Shown piece after piece: positions 8,437 to 18,307 of a stretch of 44,477 bases of DNA. Source of the DNA: Candidatus Parcubacteria bacterium (lineage in GTDB: Bacteria; Patescibacteriota; Microgenomatia; Levybacterales; GWA1-39-11). The notes under the pieces were generated by a model. The model ran no database searches and was not told the DNA's origin. It saw nothing but the letters and a program-made list of their open reading frames with translations. The translations under genes were made by a program, and so were the position numbers. Location: assembly GCA_003599595.1 (NCBI GenBank), contig QZIP01000046.1:1-44477 (forward strand), given 5' to 3'. Each line of letters starts with the position of its first letter. Position 1 is the first letter of the stretch.

Positions 8437-9336
8437 ATGATGTTTTTTGGAGATCGAAGCAATAAAGAGCTTTCGGAAAAGGTGGCCCAAAAGTTGGGAA
8501 TGGAGGTTTTTTATCCTGATGTTCATATTTTTGCTGATGGAGAGATAAGGATAAGAATCCTGGAAGATGTCTGTGAAAAAGATATCCTTATACTTAAATC
8601 ACTTTCAATTCCTGTTAATGATAATATTATAGAATTTTGTTTGACACTTAATGTTTTAATTGAGAGCGGATGTAGAGATATTTTTGGGATAGTGCCGTAT
8701 CTTGCTTATTCACGGGCCGACCATATTTTTAGAAGTGGAGAAGGAGTTCCTTTAGAGGTGGTTATAAGAATGGTTGAAGTGAACGGTTTGGATAAAATTA
8801 TGCTTGTTGATCCTCATTCTATTAAGACTCCTGAGATTTTTTCAATTCCTCATTTGAGAATATCTGCAATACCGGTTTTTGCGGAGAAAATAAGAGAACT
8901 TGTATCAAATTTAAAGGATGTTTTGTTGATTTCTCCTGACAGAGGTGGAATAAGAAGGATAAAGATTTTAGCAGAAGAGTTGGGTGGAGTAAGTTATGCC
9001 GTGATAGATAAGGATAGGGATTTGGAGACAGGAAAATTGAAGATTGTTGGTATAGAGGGGGAGGTTAAGGATACGTGTTTTATAGTTGATGATATGATAG
9101 CAGGTGGCGCAACAATGGCAGAGGCTATAGAGTATCTTGATAAAAAAGGTGTAAAAAATATTTATGGTATGGCAACCCATCCTATATTTGCCGGAAATGC
9201 TGTAAAGTTGATGCAGGAATCAAAGGCTCAGAAAATTTTTGTAACAGATACTATTTCAGTTTCTAAAGAAAAACAATTTGAGAAGCTTGAGATTTTGTCT
9301 GTTGCAGATCTTATTGCGAAAGCAGTCCGTCCTTAG
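8437..9336 (+). CDS. prs: Ribose-phosphate pyrophosphokinase (divergent)
   Basis: FADGEIRIRI, PYLAYSRADHIF, VDPHS, SPDRGG and VDDMIAGGATM PRPP-binding loop. Confidence 0.88.
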   Translation: MMFFGDRSNKELSEKVAQKLGMEVFYPDVHIFADGEIRIRILEDVCEKDILILKSLSIPVNDNIIEFCLTLNVLIESGCRDIFGIVPYLAYSRADHIFRSGEGVPLEVVIRMVEVNGLDKIMLVDPHSIKTPEIFSIPHLRISAIPVFAEKIRELVSNLKDVLLISPDRGGIRRIKILAEELGGVSYAVIDKDRDLETGKLKIVGIEGEVKDTCFIVDDMIAGGATMAEAIEYLDKKGVKNIYGMATHPIFAGNAVKLMQESKAQKIFVTDTISVSKEKQFEKLEILSVADLIAKAVRP

Positions 9337-9374
9337 GTGTTTAGTTTATTTGTTGTTTTTGAGCTTAAATTATA

Positions 9375-10091
9375 CTATCCGCAGTTTTGTACGCAGAAAC
9401 TTTTTAAAACTCTTGTTGCTTCTTTTTTTATTAGGTCCGGATTTATTCCTTTAATTTCTTCTTTTTTTAGAGCTCTATTCCTATAGAGAGTTTCAACATA
9501 TGTAAGTATCAGCTGAAGTCTTTCTTGTGCTTCTTCTGAATTATGGCGGATTGAGTGTGATAGATGTTTTCTGGCGTATGCAATCAGTTGTTCTATATCT
9601 TGGACAGTAGGAGGTATTGTAATTTCTATAAATTCTTTTTCCGGCTCTTTTCCTTTTCCGTTTTCCCTTTTTTTTCTTCTGGGGAGATAAGATTTTCCTG
9701 TTTCTATGCAGCGTTTGTATTCTGTGTAAAGTCTTGAAGCTAATATTTCTGCTTGGACAATGTCTTCTCCTCTGAGAGGATATTCTGCTGAAACTTCTAG
9801 TATTTCTTTGTAATAGCGATTTTTATGGTGATTTTCTTCTCCGATTTGTGATTCAACAAGGTGTTGATATTCAAATGAGGCAATTACTAATCGGATAAGA
9901 GGGAGAGGGACATTACTTTCTCTAAGACGGTTTCTTGTTAGTCTTAGGCCTCCTTCAATCGGAAGTACTGTATGGAGTTTCTCTTTACCATTGGGCGGAG
10001 GAGTATTACTTCTTTGTTCTGATGACAAAATTATTCCATCAGGATAAAATGTTTCGTTTCGTTCCTCTTTCATTGGCCCATAGTATATCAA
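9375..10091 (-). CDS. Hypothetical protein
   Basis: 238-aa ORF between plus-strand genes, no overlapping competitor of quality. Confidence 0.6.
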   Translation of the reverse strand: MIYYGPMKEERNETFYPDGIILSSEQRSNTPPPNGKEKLHTVLPIEGGLRLTRNRLRESNVPLPLIRLVIASFEYQHLVESQIGEENHHKNRYYKEILEVSAEYPLRGEDIVQAEILASRLYTEYKRCIETGKSYLPRRKKRENGKGKEPEKEFIEITIPPTVQDIEQLIAYARKHLSHSIRHNSEEAQERLQLILTYVETLYRNRALKKEEIKGINPDLIKKEATRVLKSFCVQNCG

Positions 10092-10213
10092 AATATATTT
10101 TCTGGGTCAAATTTGTAATTTGTTTGTTAGGTTGTGGTGAGAATTATGTCAAGCGGATAATCGATTTCAGCTGTAAACTTCTAACCAGAATTAAACTTTT
10201 ATAAAACAAAAAT

Positions 10214-10450
10214 ATGAGCGAAAAGAAATTTGATACAAAACAATTTGAAGGTCAGAATCTAGAGGTTTTTGTTCAAGAAGCACAAATGAAGGTTCGCGAA
10301 GAGGAATTATTAGCGCAAAAAGAAGAGCAAGAGGCAAGGGATTTAGAGTTGCAGTTGACTTTGGCTCAAGAAGCGGCAAATCAAAGAAAAGAAGCAGAGG
10401 AGAGAGGACAAGAGACAAAAGAAAAGATTGGCGAAACCATAGGAGGATAA
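10214..10450 (+). CDS. Hypothetical coiled-coil Glu/Gln-rich protein
   Basis: Heptad-like E/Q/K-rich sequence; closely followed by the next ORF. Confidence 0.6.
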   Translation: MSEKKFDTKQFEGQNLEVFVQEAQMKVREEELLAQKEEQEARDLELQLTLAQEAANQRKEAEERGQETKEKIGETIGG

Positions 10451-10455
10451 ATAAT

Positions 10456-10836
10456 ATGACAATAATTACAGCAAGGAAAAATATGAAACTACAAAAATTA
10501 TTGGAGGAAGTTCAGAAGGACTTGTTGATGCAGGTAATGATTGGAGTTAAAAATGGAGTAATTACAATTGATTATTCTGAAGGATTTGCAAAAGAATTTG
10601 TGGATATGATGCCTTTTGTAAGTGAGCGCGATATAGTTGAGAAACTTAAGGCTTTAGCAGGTAGGCATAGAATAGCTCAGGATGTGTATTTAAAATACGT
10701 AAATGTATATTACGAAAACAGAAAGCATAAATTATTAGCAAAAGCATCTAAACACATAAAAAGGAATAACGTTGAGAAGGCGTTGAAAGCATTAAAACAG
10801 AAATCTTGTTTGTTTGAGAAAGACCGTCTCCGCTAA
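10456..10836 (+). CDS. Hypothetical helical protein
   Basis: 126-aa ORF 5 bp after the previous gene. Confidence 0.65.
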   Translation: MTIITARKNMKLQKLLEEVQKDLLMQVMIGVKNGVITIDYSEGFAKEFVDMMPFVSERDIVEKLKALAGRHRIAQDVYLKYVNVYYENRKHKLLAKASKHIKRNNVEKALKALKQKSCLFEKDRLR

Positions 10837-10882
10837 AGTCTTCGATCCTGAGGATTTTAGACCCGAAGGACTTCGGCGGTCA
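10821..10882 (+). other. Imperfect hairpin overlapping the end of ORF 10456 and directly preceding the SD of ORF 10897
   Basis: GACCG(10822-10826)/CGGTC(10877-10881) and AGTCTTCG/CGAAGGACT; AAAGGAG follows. Confidence 0.55.
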
Positions 10883-10896
10883 AAGGAGAAATAAAT

Positions 10897-11931
10897 ATGA
10901 ACGAATTTGAAGGTACAACAACTACAATGACGAATGTACAAAGTACGGGAGCAAATTTCTCCCAGGGGACATATGGTTCAGGTAGGGAGAGTTCTACTGC
11001 GCCGGAGGAGTCCATAGTGGCACCTCCGGTGCGGTCTGGGATAAGGTCATCTGGTCAAAGAGAGAAGGGCAATTTTGCCGATAAAGTGATTGAGAGAGTT
11101 TCAGAGAGGGGCGTAGGGGGAGCATTTGATGCTTTGGCAAGAGGAGAATTTGGTAGGCAAGTAAGGGAAAATAGAGATGGTAAAGAAGTTTCAGGGGTTG
11201 AGCCCCAAGTTCTCCTGGGACGGTGGCGAGGCAACGACCTCGACTCCTCCCAGGTGGACAGAAGAAAGGGGCTCAACCCCCGAGAGGAAGAGTCGCTTGG
11301 TCCAGGAAGAGATTTGAGAGAAGGTGGGGCACTTGAGGGTGGGTTTGATTTGGATAAAGAAAGAGTTGGAATTATAGATGAGGTTCCTGAAGGAGATCCT
11401 TTGTATCAGCAGATTGTGGGAGAGATAGTTTTAAAAAAGCAAAAAACAGGAGAGGGAATTGATATGGATGAGGTGGCAAGTGAAGCAAAAAGAGAGTATC
11501 AGTTTAGGAAAGAAGATCCGGATAATGCGCATTCAGGTGAAGAGATGAGAACAAAAGAAGAATTGGAAGCAAAAGCGGCCGAAAACACTCCTTTGGCAGA
11601 AAGAGTAAAGGCCTTGGAGAATGAGTTGGCATACGTAAAATATATGAATGTGGAGCTTTTGAAAATTGTTGAACAATTGTTAAAAATTTTGGAGAAGAAG
11701 AAAGAACTGGAAGACAAAGATAAGCCAAGTCTTGTAAAGGTTCTTATAAACCTGATTTCTTTGCTTTTATCAGCAGTATCAACGGGAGATGATGATGAGA
11801 GAGAAAAGAAGGCACGTGAGGTGGAAGAGAAAATAAATAAAGCATTTGCAGGAGAGGAAAGCTATGATAATGGTAAGGTTGGGAAAGAACCAGTTGTTAC
11901 TGCAGACAAGACCTTTGTTAAGCAAAATTAA
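10897..11931 (+). CDS. Hypothetical protein, disordered N-terminus and C-terminal helical/coiled-coil region
   Basis: Long ORF with SD AAAGGAG; two GC-rich palindromes inside the coding frame. Confidence 0.7.
   Translation: MNEFEGTTTTMTNVQSTGANFSQGTYGSGRESSTAPEESIVAPPVRSGIRSSGQREKGNFADKVIERVSERGVGGAFDALARGEFGRQVRENRDGKEVSGVEPQVLLGRWRGNDLDSSQVDRRKGLNPREEESLGPGRDLREGGALEGGFDLDKERVGIIDEVPEGDPLYQQIVGEIVLKKQKTGEGIDMDEVASEAKREYQFRKEDPDNAHSGEEMRTKEELEAKAAENTPLAERVKALENELAYVKYMNVELLKIVEQLLKILEKKKELEDKDKPSLVKVLINLISLLLSAVSTGDDDEREKKAREVEEKINKAFAGEESYDNGKVGKEPVVTADKTFVKQN
11194..11280. repeat. 87-bp nested inverted-repeat element inside a CDS
   Basis: GGGGTTGAGCCCC(11194-11206)/GGGGCTCAACCCC(11268-11280); CCTGGGA(11214-11220)/TCCCAGG(11248-11254); CGAGG(11227-11231)/CCTCG(11238-11242). 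Confidence 0.85.
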
Positions 11932-12131
11932 TTGTTAGATTGCTTCATTGCTTCATTGCTTGATATTTGTAATTGAAAAAAGAGTGTGTAATGCGTATAC
12001 TACATATATATCTTAAATCTCAAATGTCAAATCTCAAATCTACATCTCAAATATGAAAACTATTAATCTATTATAGATTTTAGATTTAAAAATGTAGTTT
12101 TGCGATTTACGATTTAAGATTTACGATTTTT

Positions 12132-13397
12132 ATGAGGTATTCTAGATTATTTTCTAAGACTATAAAGGAGGCACCGGCTGATGAAGTTTCCATAAACGCT
12201 AAGTTGTTGATGCGTGGCGGGTTTGTTGATAAATTAATGGCAGGATCCTATTCTCTTTTGCCTTTAGGTAGAAAAGTTGAGCAAAAGATTGAAGAAATTA
12301 TCCGTCAGGAAATGAATAAGACCGGTGCTCAAGAAGTTTTAATGCCGCTTTTGCATCCAAAAGAAATCTGGAATGAAACTGGAAGATGGGAAACAGCAAA
12401 AGATGTGATGTATCAGTTTAAGAAAAATGATAAGGAATATACGCTTTCTTTTACGCATGAGGAGATAATGCTTGATTTGGTTAGAAAACATGCATTTTCC
12501 TACAAAGATTATCCTGTTAAGATTTATCATTTCTCTACAAAATTTAGAAATGAGTTAAGGGCAAAATCTGGACTTTTAAGAGGGAGGGAATTTTTAATGA
12601 AGGATTTATATAGTGTTCATACAACAGAACAAGAATTAAATGATTACTATTGGGATGTTGCAAAGGCGTATCTTGAGGTTTTTAAAAAAGTGGATTTAGA
12701 AGTCCGGGTTGTTGAAGCGGCTGGTGGAGTTTTTACAGATACTCATACTCATGAGTTTCAAGCTTTTTGTGAGACAGGAGAAGATATTATTTATTATTGT
12801 GAAAATTGTGATTTTGCAGAAAATAAGGAGATTGCAAAAGTTAAAGAAGGAGAAGACTGTCCAAAGTGTAAAGAAGGGACAATTAAGGTTGCAAGGTCAA
12901 TTGAGGTTGGTAATATTTTTAGATTTGGAACAGCTTACAGTCAGAAAATGAACATAACCTATACAGATGTAAAAGGAGAAAAGCAATATCCATATTTGGG
13001 AAGTTATGGAATTGGAGTAACAAGGCTAATTGGAACAATAGTAGAGTTGTTTCATGATGACAGGGGAATAATTTGGCCGGAAAATGTTGCACCGTATAAA
13101 GTGCACCTTATACAAATTCAAAGTTCAAAATTCAAAGTTCAAAATTATAATTCAAAAGTTAAAAGTTTTGCTGAGGATATTTATAATAAGTTAATTGAGG
13201 CGGGTGTGGAGGTTTTGTATGATGATAGAGAAGATGTCTCAGTGGGGCAAAAATTTGCGGATGCTGATTTGATAGGGATTCCATATAGGTTGGTGGTTTC
13301 AGATAAAACAGGGGATAAGATAGAGGTGAAAAAGAGAGATTCGGATAAGATGGAATTGCTTAGTTTTGAACAACTCCTCAAGAAAATCAAAAGTTAA
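12132..13397 (+). CDS. proS: Prolyl-tRNA synthetase lacking the INS editing domain
   Basis: MRYSRLFSKTIKEAP, AGSYSLLPLGRKVEQKIEEIIRQEM, FTHEEIMLDLV, RDLYS-like MKDLYSVH, GSYGIGVTRLIGTIVE; about 420 aa with no room for INS. Confidence 0.95.
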   Translation: MRYSRLFSKTIKEAPADEVSINAKLLMRGGFVDKLMAGSYSLLPLGRKVEQKIEEIIRQEMNKTGAQEVLMPLLHPKEIWNETGRWETAKDVMYQFKKNDKEYTLSFTHEEIMLDLVRKHAFSYKDYPVKIYHFSTKFRNELRAKSGLLRGREFLMKDLYSVHTTEQELNDYYWDVAKAYLEVFKKVDLEVRVVEAAGGVFTDTHTHEFQAFCETGEDIIYYCENCDFAENKEIAKVKEGEDCPKCKEGTIKVARSIEVGNIFRFGTAYSQKMNITYTDVKGEKQYPYLGSYGIGVTRLIGTIVELFHDDRGIIWPENVAPYKVHLIQIQSSKFKVQNYNSKVKSFAEDIYNKLIEAGVEVLYDDREDVSVGQKFADADLIGIPYRLVVSDKTGDKIEVKKRDSDKMELLSFEQLLKKIKS

Positions 13398-13500
13398 ATA
13401 TTAAGTCGATTTTAAATTCTTTCCCAAGTGTTTATTGTTGAGTATTGTTCAGGTCTTACCTCTACAAACTTTACAAATTCACGATAAACTCAGCTTTACC

Positions 13501-13536
13501 GAGGTGTCATAGCTAGGACACCTCCGAGGTGTATGG
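13501..13536. repeat. Palindromic repeat, copy 2 (GAGGTGTCATAGCTAGGACACCTCCGAGGTGTA)
   Basis: Near-identical to 5919-5955. Confidence 0.85.
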
Positions 13537-13552
13537 GATAGAAGTCATATTT

Positions 13553-14173
13553 TTAGAGGCCGAAGATGGAGGTTTTGATGATTCCAAAGAAGATTAGCCA
13601 GAAAACTATGTAAGCTATAAAAAATAAGACTCCAAGGACAATGAATATTGTTTTTTTAGATCCCTTTTTAGCTGTTTTTGTATCTGTTTTTTGAGAGGTT
13701 TGCTGTTGTCCGTTAATTACAACCATAGGATTTCCAGTGTTTGTTAAAGGTTTTGGTGTTATTGGAGTAACTGTTTGAGGTGCAGTTTTTGCTGGGGCAA
13801 CAGCAATACTTGCCTGCATTTGTGTTGCTTGTCCAGTACCAGCCGGTACTGGACTTTGTCCAGCTGTAGTCGGTACTGGATTTTGTCCGGTAGCAGTTTG
13901 TGTGGGATTGGAAGGGGAGATTGTTTGAGTTTGGGGAGTTGGAGAGGGTGGTGGGGGAGGTGTTTGTCCAGTGCTGTTTGTGTTATTTTGTATGGCGTCC
14001 GGTGCAGGATTTGGTTGGGGTGAAGATTGTTTATCAGATTGTTGAGCAGATGAAGTCGGAGGCTTAACAGGAGTGTTCATTACTCTTTCATAGATTTGTT
14101 TAAGTTCTGGATTTAGTGTCTGTTTGTTATCGGCCATAAATCTATCATAAATAAAATATTGCAATATTGTCAA
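13553..14173 (-). CDS. Pro/Thr/Gln-rich protein with C-terminal transmembrane helix
   Basis: Low-complexity GQxPVPxxxGQ repeats; hydrophobic C-terminus IFIVLGVLFFIAYIVFWLIFFGII. Confidence 0.65.
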   Translation of the reverse strand: MTILQYFIYDRFMADNKQTLNPELKQIYERVMNTPVKPPTSSAQQSDKQSSPQPNPAPDAIQNNTNSTGQTPPPPPSPTPQTQTISPSNPTQTATGQNPVPTTAGQSPVPAGTGQATQMQASIAVAPAKTAPQTVTPITPKPLTNTGNPMVVINGQQQTSQKTDTKTAKKGSKKTIFIVLGVLFFIAYIVFWLIFFGIIKTSIFGL

Positions 14174-14212
14174 GGCGGGAAAAAAAGTGTAAGATATAAA
14201 ATTGATCTAGTT

Positions 14213-14475
14213 ATTCTAATTAACCTAATTTCTAAATAATGATGAAACTCTATAAATCCAAAGTTCAAACAATTAAAGCTAAAAGCTAAGAACTACAACC
14301 TAAAAGTTAAAGCTTTAAGTTTTAAACTTTAGTTTTGAGCTTTGCACTCTTGTCCTGAGCGAAGTCGAAGGATTTCGCTTTACACTTGTAACGGTTTGGA
14401 TTTTGTCGTTTGGGTTTAATCGATTGGGGTTTGTTTGGGGTACTTAGAAATTAGATTAATTAGGTTAATTAAATG
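14213..14475. repeat. Long AT-rich imperfect inverted-repeat intergenic element
   Basis: AATTAACCTAATTTCTAA at left end, reverse complement at right end (TTAGAAATTAGATTAATTAGGTTAATT); AAAGTTCAAA-type interior. Confidence 0.65.
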
Positions 14476-14477
14476 AT

Positions 14478-15407
14478 ATGAAAGTTATTGTTGCTCACGT
14501 TTCACCTGATCTTGATGCGATCGCCTCTATTTGGGTTATAAGGAAATTTTTACCGGGCTGGAATGAGGCAGAGGTGAAATTTGTTTTAGCAGGAGAGAGA
14601 CTTGAAGGTAGTTATAGTAGAAATGAGATAGATGGCCCAATTGAAAAAATTGGCGAAGTTGAAGTTATTCACGTAGATACAGGTCTTGGAAAATTTGATC
14701 ACCACCATCTTAAGAATGAAAATGTTTGTGCTGCAAGTTTGGCCTTTGATTACATAAAAGAAACTATTCCGGAGCAATTAAAACCAGATAAAATTAAAAC
14801 TGAAGCGGTTGAAAAATTAATAGGATATACATTGATAGATGATCATTTTCAGCAGGTTTATTACAAGGAGCCGCAGTCTTATCTTTATGATTTTCTGCTT
14901 TTTGGGGTAATAGATGGTTTTTGTTTACAGTATCCAAAAAATGACGTGGGTTGTATAGATTTTGGGACGAAGTGTCTAGATGCAGTGTTTCATACACTTG
15001 AAAACAGGATTTGGGCGCAAAGAGAAATTGAGGAGAAAGGGATAGAATTTGAAACCCGTTGGGGAAAGGGTTTGGGAATTGAAACAGTGAATGATGTTAC
15101 TTTGGAGCTTTCGCAGAGAATGGGTTATGTGGTAGTGGCAAGAAAAGATCCAAGTAGTGGTGCTGTTAGAATTAAAGCATGGCCTGAAAGGATAGAACCG
15201 GGTATAGAGTTCCCGATATCTGATTTAAAAAGTCCTAAAGCTGATCTGACGCAAGCGTATGAGATGTTCAGAAAAATGGATCCAGATGCAAGCTGGTTTC
15301 TTCATGTTTCAAAAAAAATGCTTCTTAATGGAAGTACAAAAGATCCAAGCGCAAAGAGAACAAGATTAAGTCTTAAAGAAGTTATTGAAGTGTTGGAGAG
15401 TATTTAA
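14478..15407 (+). CDS. DHH-like phosphoesterase (MYG1/DHH-related motifs)
   Basis: [15 protein letters not shown] and [13 protein letters not shown] motifs. Confidence 0.65.
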   Translation: MKVIVAHVSPDLDAIASIWVIRKFLPGWNEAEVKFVLAGERLEGSYSRNEIDGPIEKIGEVEVIHVDTGLGKFDHHHLKNENVCAASLAFDYIKETIPEQLKPDKIKTEAVEKLIGYTLIDDHFQQVYYKEPQSYLYDFLLFGVIDGFCLQYPKNDVGCIDFGTKCLDAVFHTLENRIWAQREIEEKGIEFETRWGKGLGIETVNDVTLELSQRMGYVVVARKDPSSGAVRIKAWPERIEPGIEFPISDLKSPKADLTQAYEMFRKMDPDASWFLHVSKKMLLNGSTKDPSAKRTRLSLKEVIEVLESI

Positions 15408-16309
15408 TTTAGGTTGTTTTTTAGGTCTTCAAAGATTTGGTCTAGGTCTCCATCAAGGATTTGTTCTAGATTGTGCCATGATTTTCCAATTCTGTGATCT
15501 GTTATCCTGCTTTGAGGAAAGTTATAAGTTCTAATTTTTTCTGCCCTCATGCCTTTTCCAACTTGAGTTGATTTTAGCTCTGATAGTTCTCCGTGTCTTT
15601 TTTCAATTTCAATTTCCCAAATTTTTGCACGCAGCATTTTTAGTGCATTTTCCCTATTTTGGTTTTGTTGTCTTTCTGTTTGGCAGGTTACAACTATTCC
15701 TGTTGGAATGTGTTTTAATCTTACCGCCGTTGACACTTTGTTTACATTTTGGCCTCCATGGCCGCCGCTTCTAAAAGCTTCAAAATCAATATCTTCAGGT
15801 CTTATGTGAAGATCAAAATCTTCAAGTTCTGGTAGGACAGATACGACTGCGGTGGAAGTATGTACTCTTCCTCTTTTTTCAGTTTCTGGAATTCTTTGAA
15901 CTCTATGAACTCCTGCCTCATATTTATATATACCAAATGCATTGTGGGTACAAATTTTAATTGCCCATTCGTCTAAAGTTTCTGTTCTCAAATTTTTTCT
16001 TTCTGCGAATCTTAGATACATTCTCATAAGCTCTCTTGCCCAATTTTTTGCCTCATCTCCGCCGGCTGCACCCTTAACTTCAATAATGGCGTTTTTTCTA
16101 TCAAGATCTTGAGAATCTGATTTTTCTTTGGGTTTTTTGGGTTCTTCTGTATTTCCTAGAGTGTTTTGTAGTTCTTCCCTTTGTTTTTTAAGATTATTTA
16201 TTTCTTCTTTTGCCAACATACCTAATTCAGGGTCTGACAATAGTTTTTCAGCCTCTGAAATTTTATAATCAAGATCATATATTTGTGAAAGAATCAAATT
16301 CTTATCCAT
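15404..16309 (-). CDS. prfA: Peptide chain release factor 1
   Basis: [20 protein letters not shown] with PxT tripeptide (RF1 type); [19 protein letters not shown]. Confidence 0.93.
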   Translation of the reverse strand: MDKNLILSQIYDLDYKISEAEKLLSDPELGMLAKEEINNLKKQREELQNTLGNTEEPKKPKEKSDSQDLDRKNAIIEVKGAAGGDEAKNWARELMRMYLRFAERKNLRTETLDEWAIKICTHNAFGIYKYEAGVHRVQRIPETEKRGRVHTSTAVVSVLPELEDFDLHIRPEDIDFEAFRSGGHGGQNVNKVSTAVRLKHIPTGIVVTCQTERQQNQNRENALKMLRAKIWEIEIEKRHGELSELKSTQVGKGMRAEKIRTYNFPQSRITDHRIGKSWHNLEQILDGDLDQIFEDLKNNLN

Positions 16310-16349
16310 AGGTGTTGTGGTATATATAGTATTCGCTCATTCGCGACAA

Positions 16350-16637
16350 TTATTTTTTTGTTGCCTGGAGCATCTCGCGCAGGGTCAGAGGCTTTTGTTC
16401 TTCCTTTTTTTCTTCCTTTTTTTCTTTTTTAGGTTGAGCTAAGGCAATTTTTTTCTGGAATTTTTCAATTCTTGAGGCGGTGTCAACAAATTTTTGCTGT
16501 CCTGTGTAAAAAGGATGACATTCACTGCAAAGTTCCACGCGTATATAGTCCTTGGTGGATCCAACTGTAAAACTATTTCCACAAGAACAAGTAACTTGTG
16601 CTTTTTTGTTGTATTTAGGATGAATATTGGATTTCAT
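16350..16637 (-). CDS. rpmE: 50S ribosomal protein L31 with Lys/Glu-rich C-terminal extension
   Basis: [52 protein letters not shown]. Confidence 0.95.
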   Translation of the reverse strand: MKSNIHPKYNKKAQVTCSCGNSFTVGSTKDYIRVELCSECHPFYTGQQKFVDTASRIEKFQKKIALAQPKKEKKEEKKEEQKPLTLREMLQATKK

Positions 16638-16689
16638 ACTAAATATTATACCTTATGTAAAGGTTAAATTCAAGGTAAATGGTGATATG

Positions 16690-16925
16690 TTTTTAAAAAA
16701 ATGAGCTAAAAGCTAAAAAGTAAAATCCGATTAAATCGGATTAAAAAGTTTTAAGCTTTAAGTTTTAGTTTTACCTGTCCGCAATGCTAGCGCAACGCGT
16801 TGCAGGCGGGCACTTTGAATTCTTTCGACCTGAGCTCATGACGAAGGTTTGAATTTTGAGCTTTAGAATATTGGGATTTGTTTAGGTCAATTAGAATAAT
16901 TAGAGCAATTAGAAATTTTATATGG
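16690..16925. repeat. AT-rich inverted-repeat intergenic element with nested palindromes
   Basis: AATCCGATTAAATCGGATT (16724-16742), GTCCGC..GCAACGCGTTGC..GCGGGC; right end reverse complement matches the left end of the 30283 element. Confidence 0.55.
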
Positions 16926-17071
16926 TTTCTTACCTTTTTTTGACACCTTTTTTAATTATAGGGCATAATATAGAACTATGACACGCTCACTTTTTATTAC
17001 TATTGTAATATTAATTACGTTTTTAATGTTTATAACTATAGGGATAAGTCATCCTTTAGTAATATCTGGGA

Positions 17072-18307
17072 TTAGGCTTCTTGCGGTTTAGATATAGAAT
17101 TTTTAATTAGATTAGGATCTTGGGAAATGGTTTTTTGTTCTCTGGTTTTTAGGTTTTTTATAGTTACATTATTTTTTTCTGCTTCTTCAGGGCCGATTAT
17201 TACAACAAATGGAATTCCTTTTTTGTCTGCATATTTTATTTGCTTTTCAAGTTTGGCGTTTGGATCAGGATAAAGCTCTATATTAATATTACTTTCCCTT
17301 AATTTTATTGAGGTTTCTTGTGATTTTTTGAATAAATCAGGTGAAAAGATAGTTACTAAAACTTGGGATTTTGTTTTTATTTGTGGGATTAATCCAAGCT
17401 GTTCTGCTGCTTCAAGCGTGCGGTCAAAACCTAATCCGAAGCCGGTTCCTGGAATGTTTACTCCTGCAACTTGGGTAACCAGTTTGTCAAAGCGTTCTCC
17501 TCCCAGAACAGAGCCTGCGGTGTATTCAGGAATAACAACTTCCCAGATGGGGCCTGTGGAATAAGAGAATGAGCGGGCGATTGTGGGATCGAAAGTGTAC
17601 CAATTTTCATCAAATCCTACGTTTTTTAAGTATTCAAGAATAACCTTAATTGTTTCATTGGGTTGTAGATTTGTAATTGTTTCAAGATACTTTTGCGCCA
17701 TTTCTTCATCTATTCCTTTTCTTACCATTTCCTTGATGACTTCTTCTCTGCCAACTTTTTTTAGTTTGTCGATTGCTACTATTGCAGGGTAGGGTAAATC
17801 CTTTAGTAAGCTTCTGTCATTTATTAATACTTTTGCTTGTTTAAAACCTAGGCGTCTATAAATATCTAAAGACAGTGCAATTATCTCAGCGTCAGCATAT
17901 GGAGATTCTACGCCAAAAATGTCTGCGTCACATTGGAGTAGTTCTCTGTAACGGCCTCTTTGAGGGTTTTCCGCTCTGAAGGCGGGTTGTATCTGATATC
18001 TTTTAAAGGGCATAGGAATTTGTTGATAGTATTGTCCTACTACGCGGCAAGCCGGTACTGTTTGGTCATAGCGGAGAGCCACATCTCTTCCGCCTTGATC
18101 TTTAAATTTATAGAAAAGTTTCTCATCTTCTCCAATTTGACCAGCAAAAATCTCTAAGGGTTCAAGAGTTGGGGTTTCTAAGGGATCGTATCCCCAAAGC
18201 TCAAACACTTCTATGATTTTATTTTTTAGCCATTGTCTTTTAAGAGCTTCTTTTGGTAAAAAATCCCTAAAACCTTTTAGTGTTTTTGGTTGTATCATAT
18301 TGTTCAT
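17072..18307 (-). CDS. hisS: Histidyl-tRNA synthetase
   Basis: KGFRDFLPKEALKRQWL, LRYDQTVPACRVV, FRAENPQRGRYRELLQCDADIFG, GTGFGLGFDRTLEAAEQLG. Confidence 0.95.
   Translation of the reverse strand: MNNMIQPKTLKGFRDFLPKEALKRQWLKNKIIEVFELWGYDPLETPTLEPLEIFAGQIGEDEKLFYKFKDQGGRDVALRYDQTVPACRVVGQYYQQIPMPFKRYQIQPAFRAENPQRGRYRELLQCDADIFGVESPYADAEIIALSLDIYRRLGFKQAKVLINDRSLLKDLPYPAIVAIDKLKKVGREEVIKEMVRKGIDEEMAQKYLETITNLQPNETIKVILEYLKNVGFDENWYTFDPTIARSFSYSTGPIWEVVIPEYTAGSVLGGERFDKLVTQVAGVNIPGTGFGLGFDRTLEAAEQLGLIPQIKTKSQVLVTIFSPDLFKKSQETSIKLRESNINIELYPDPNAKLEKQIKYADKKGIPFVVIIGPEEAEKNNVTIKNLKTREQKTISQDPNLIKNSISKPQEA

Noticed and set aside
15404-16309. Assignment as RF2 (prfB)
   Set aside because: The motif is PxT (RIPETE) and not SPF, so RF1.
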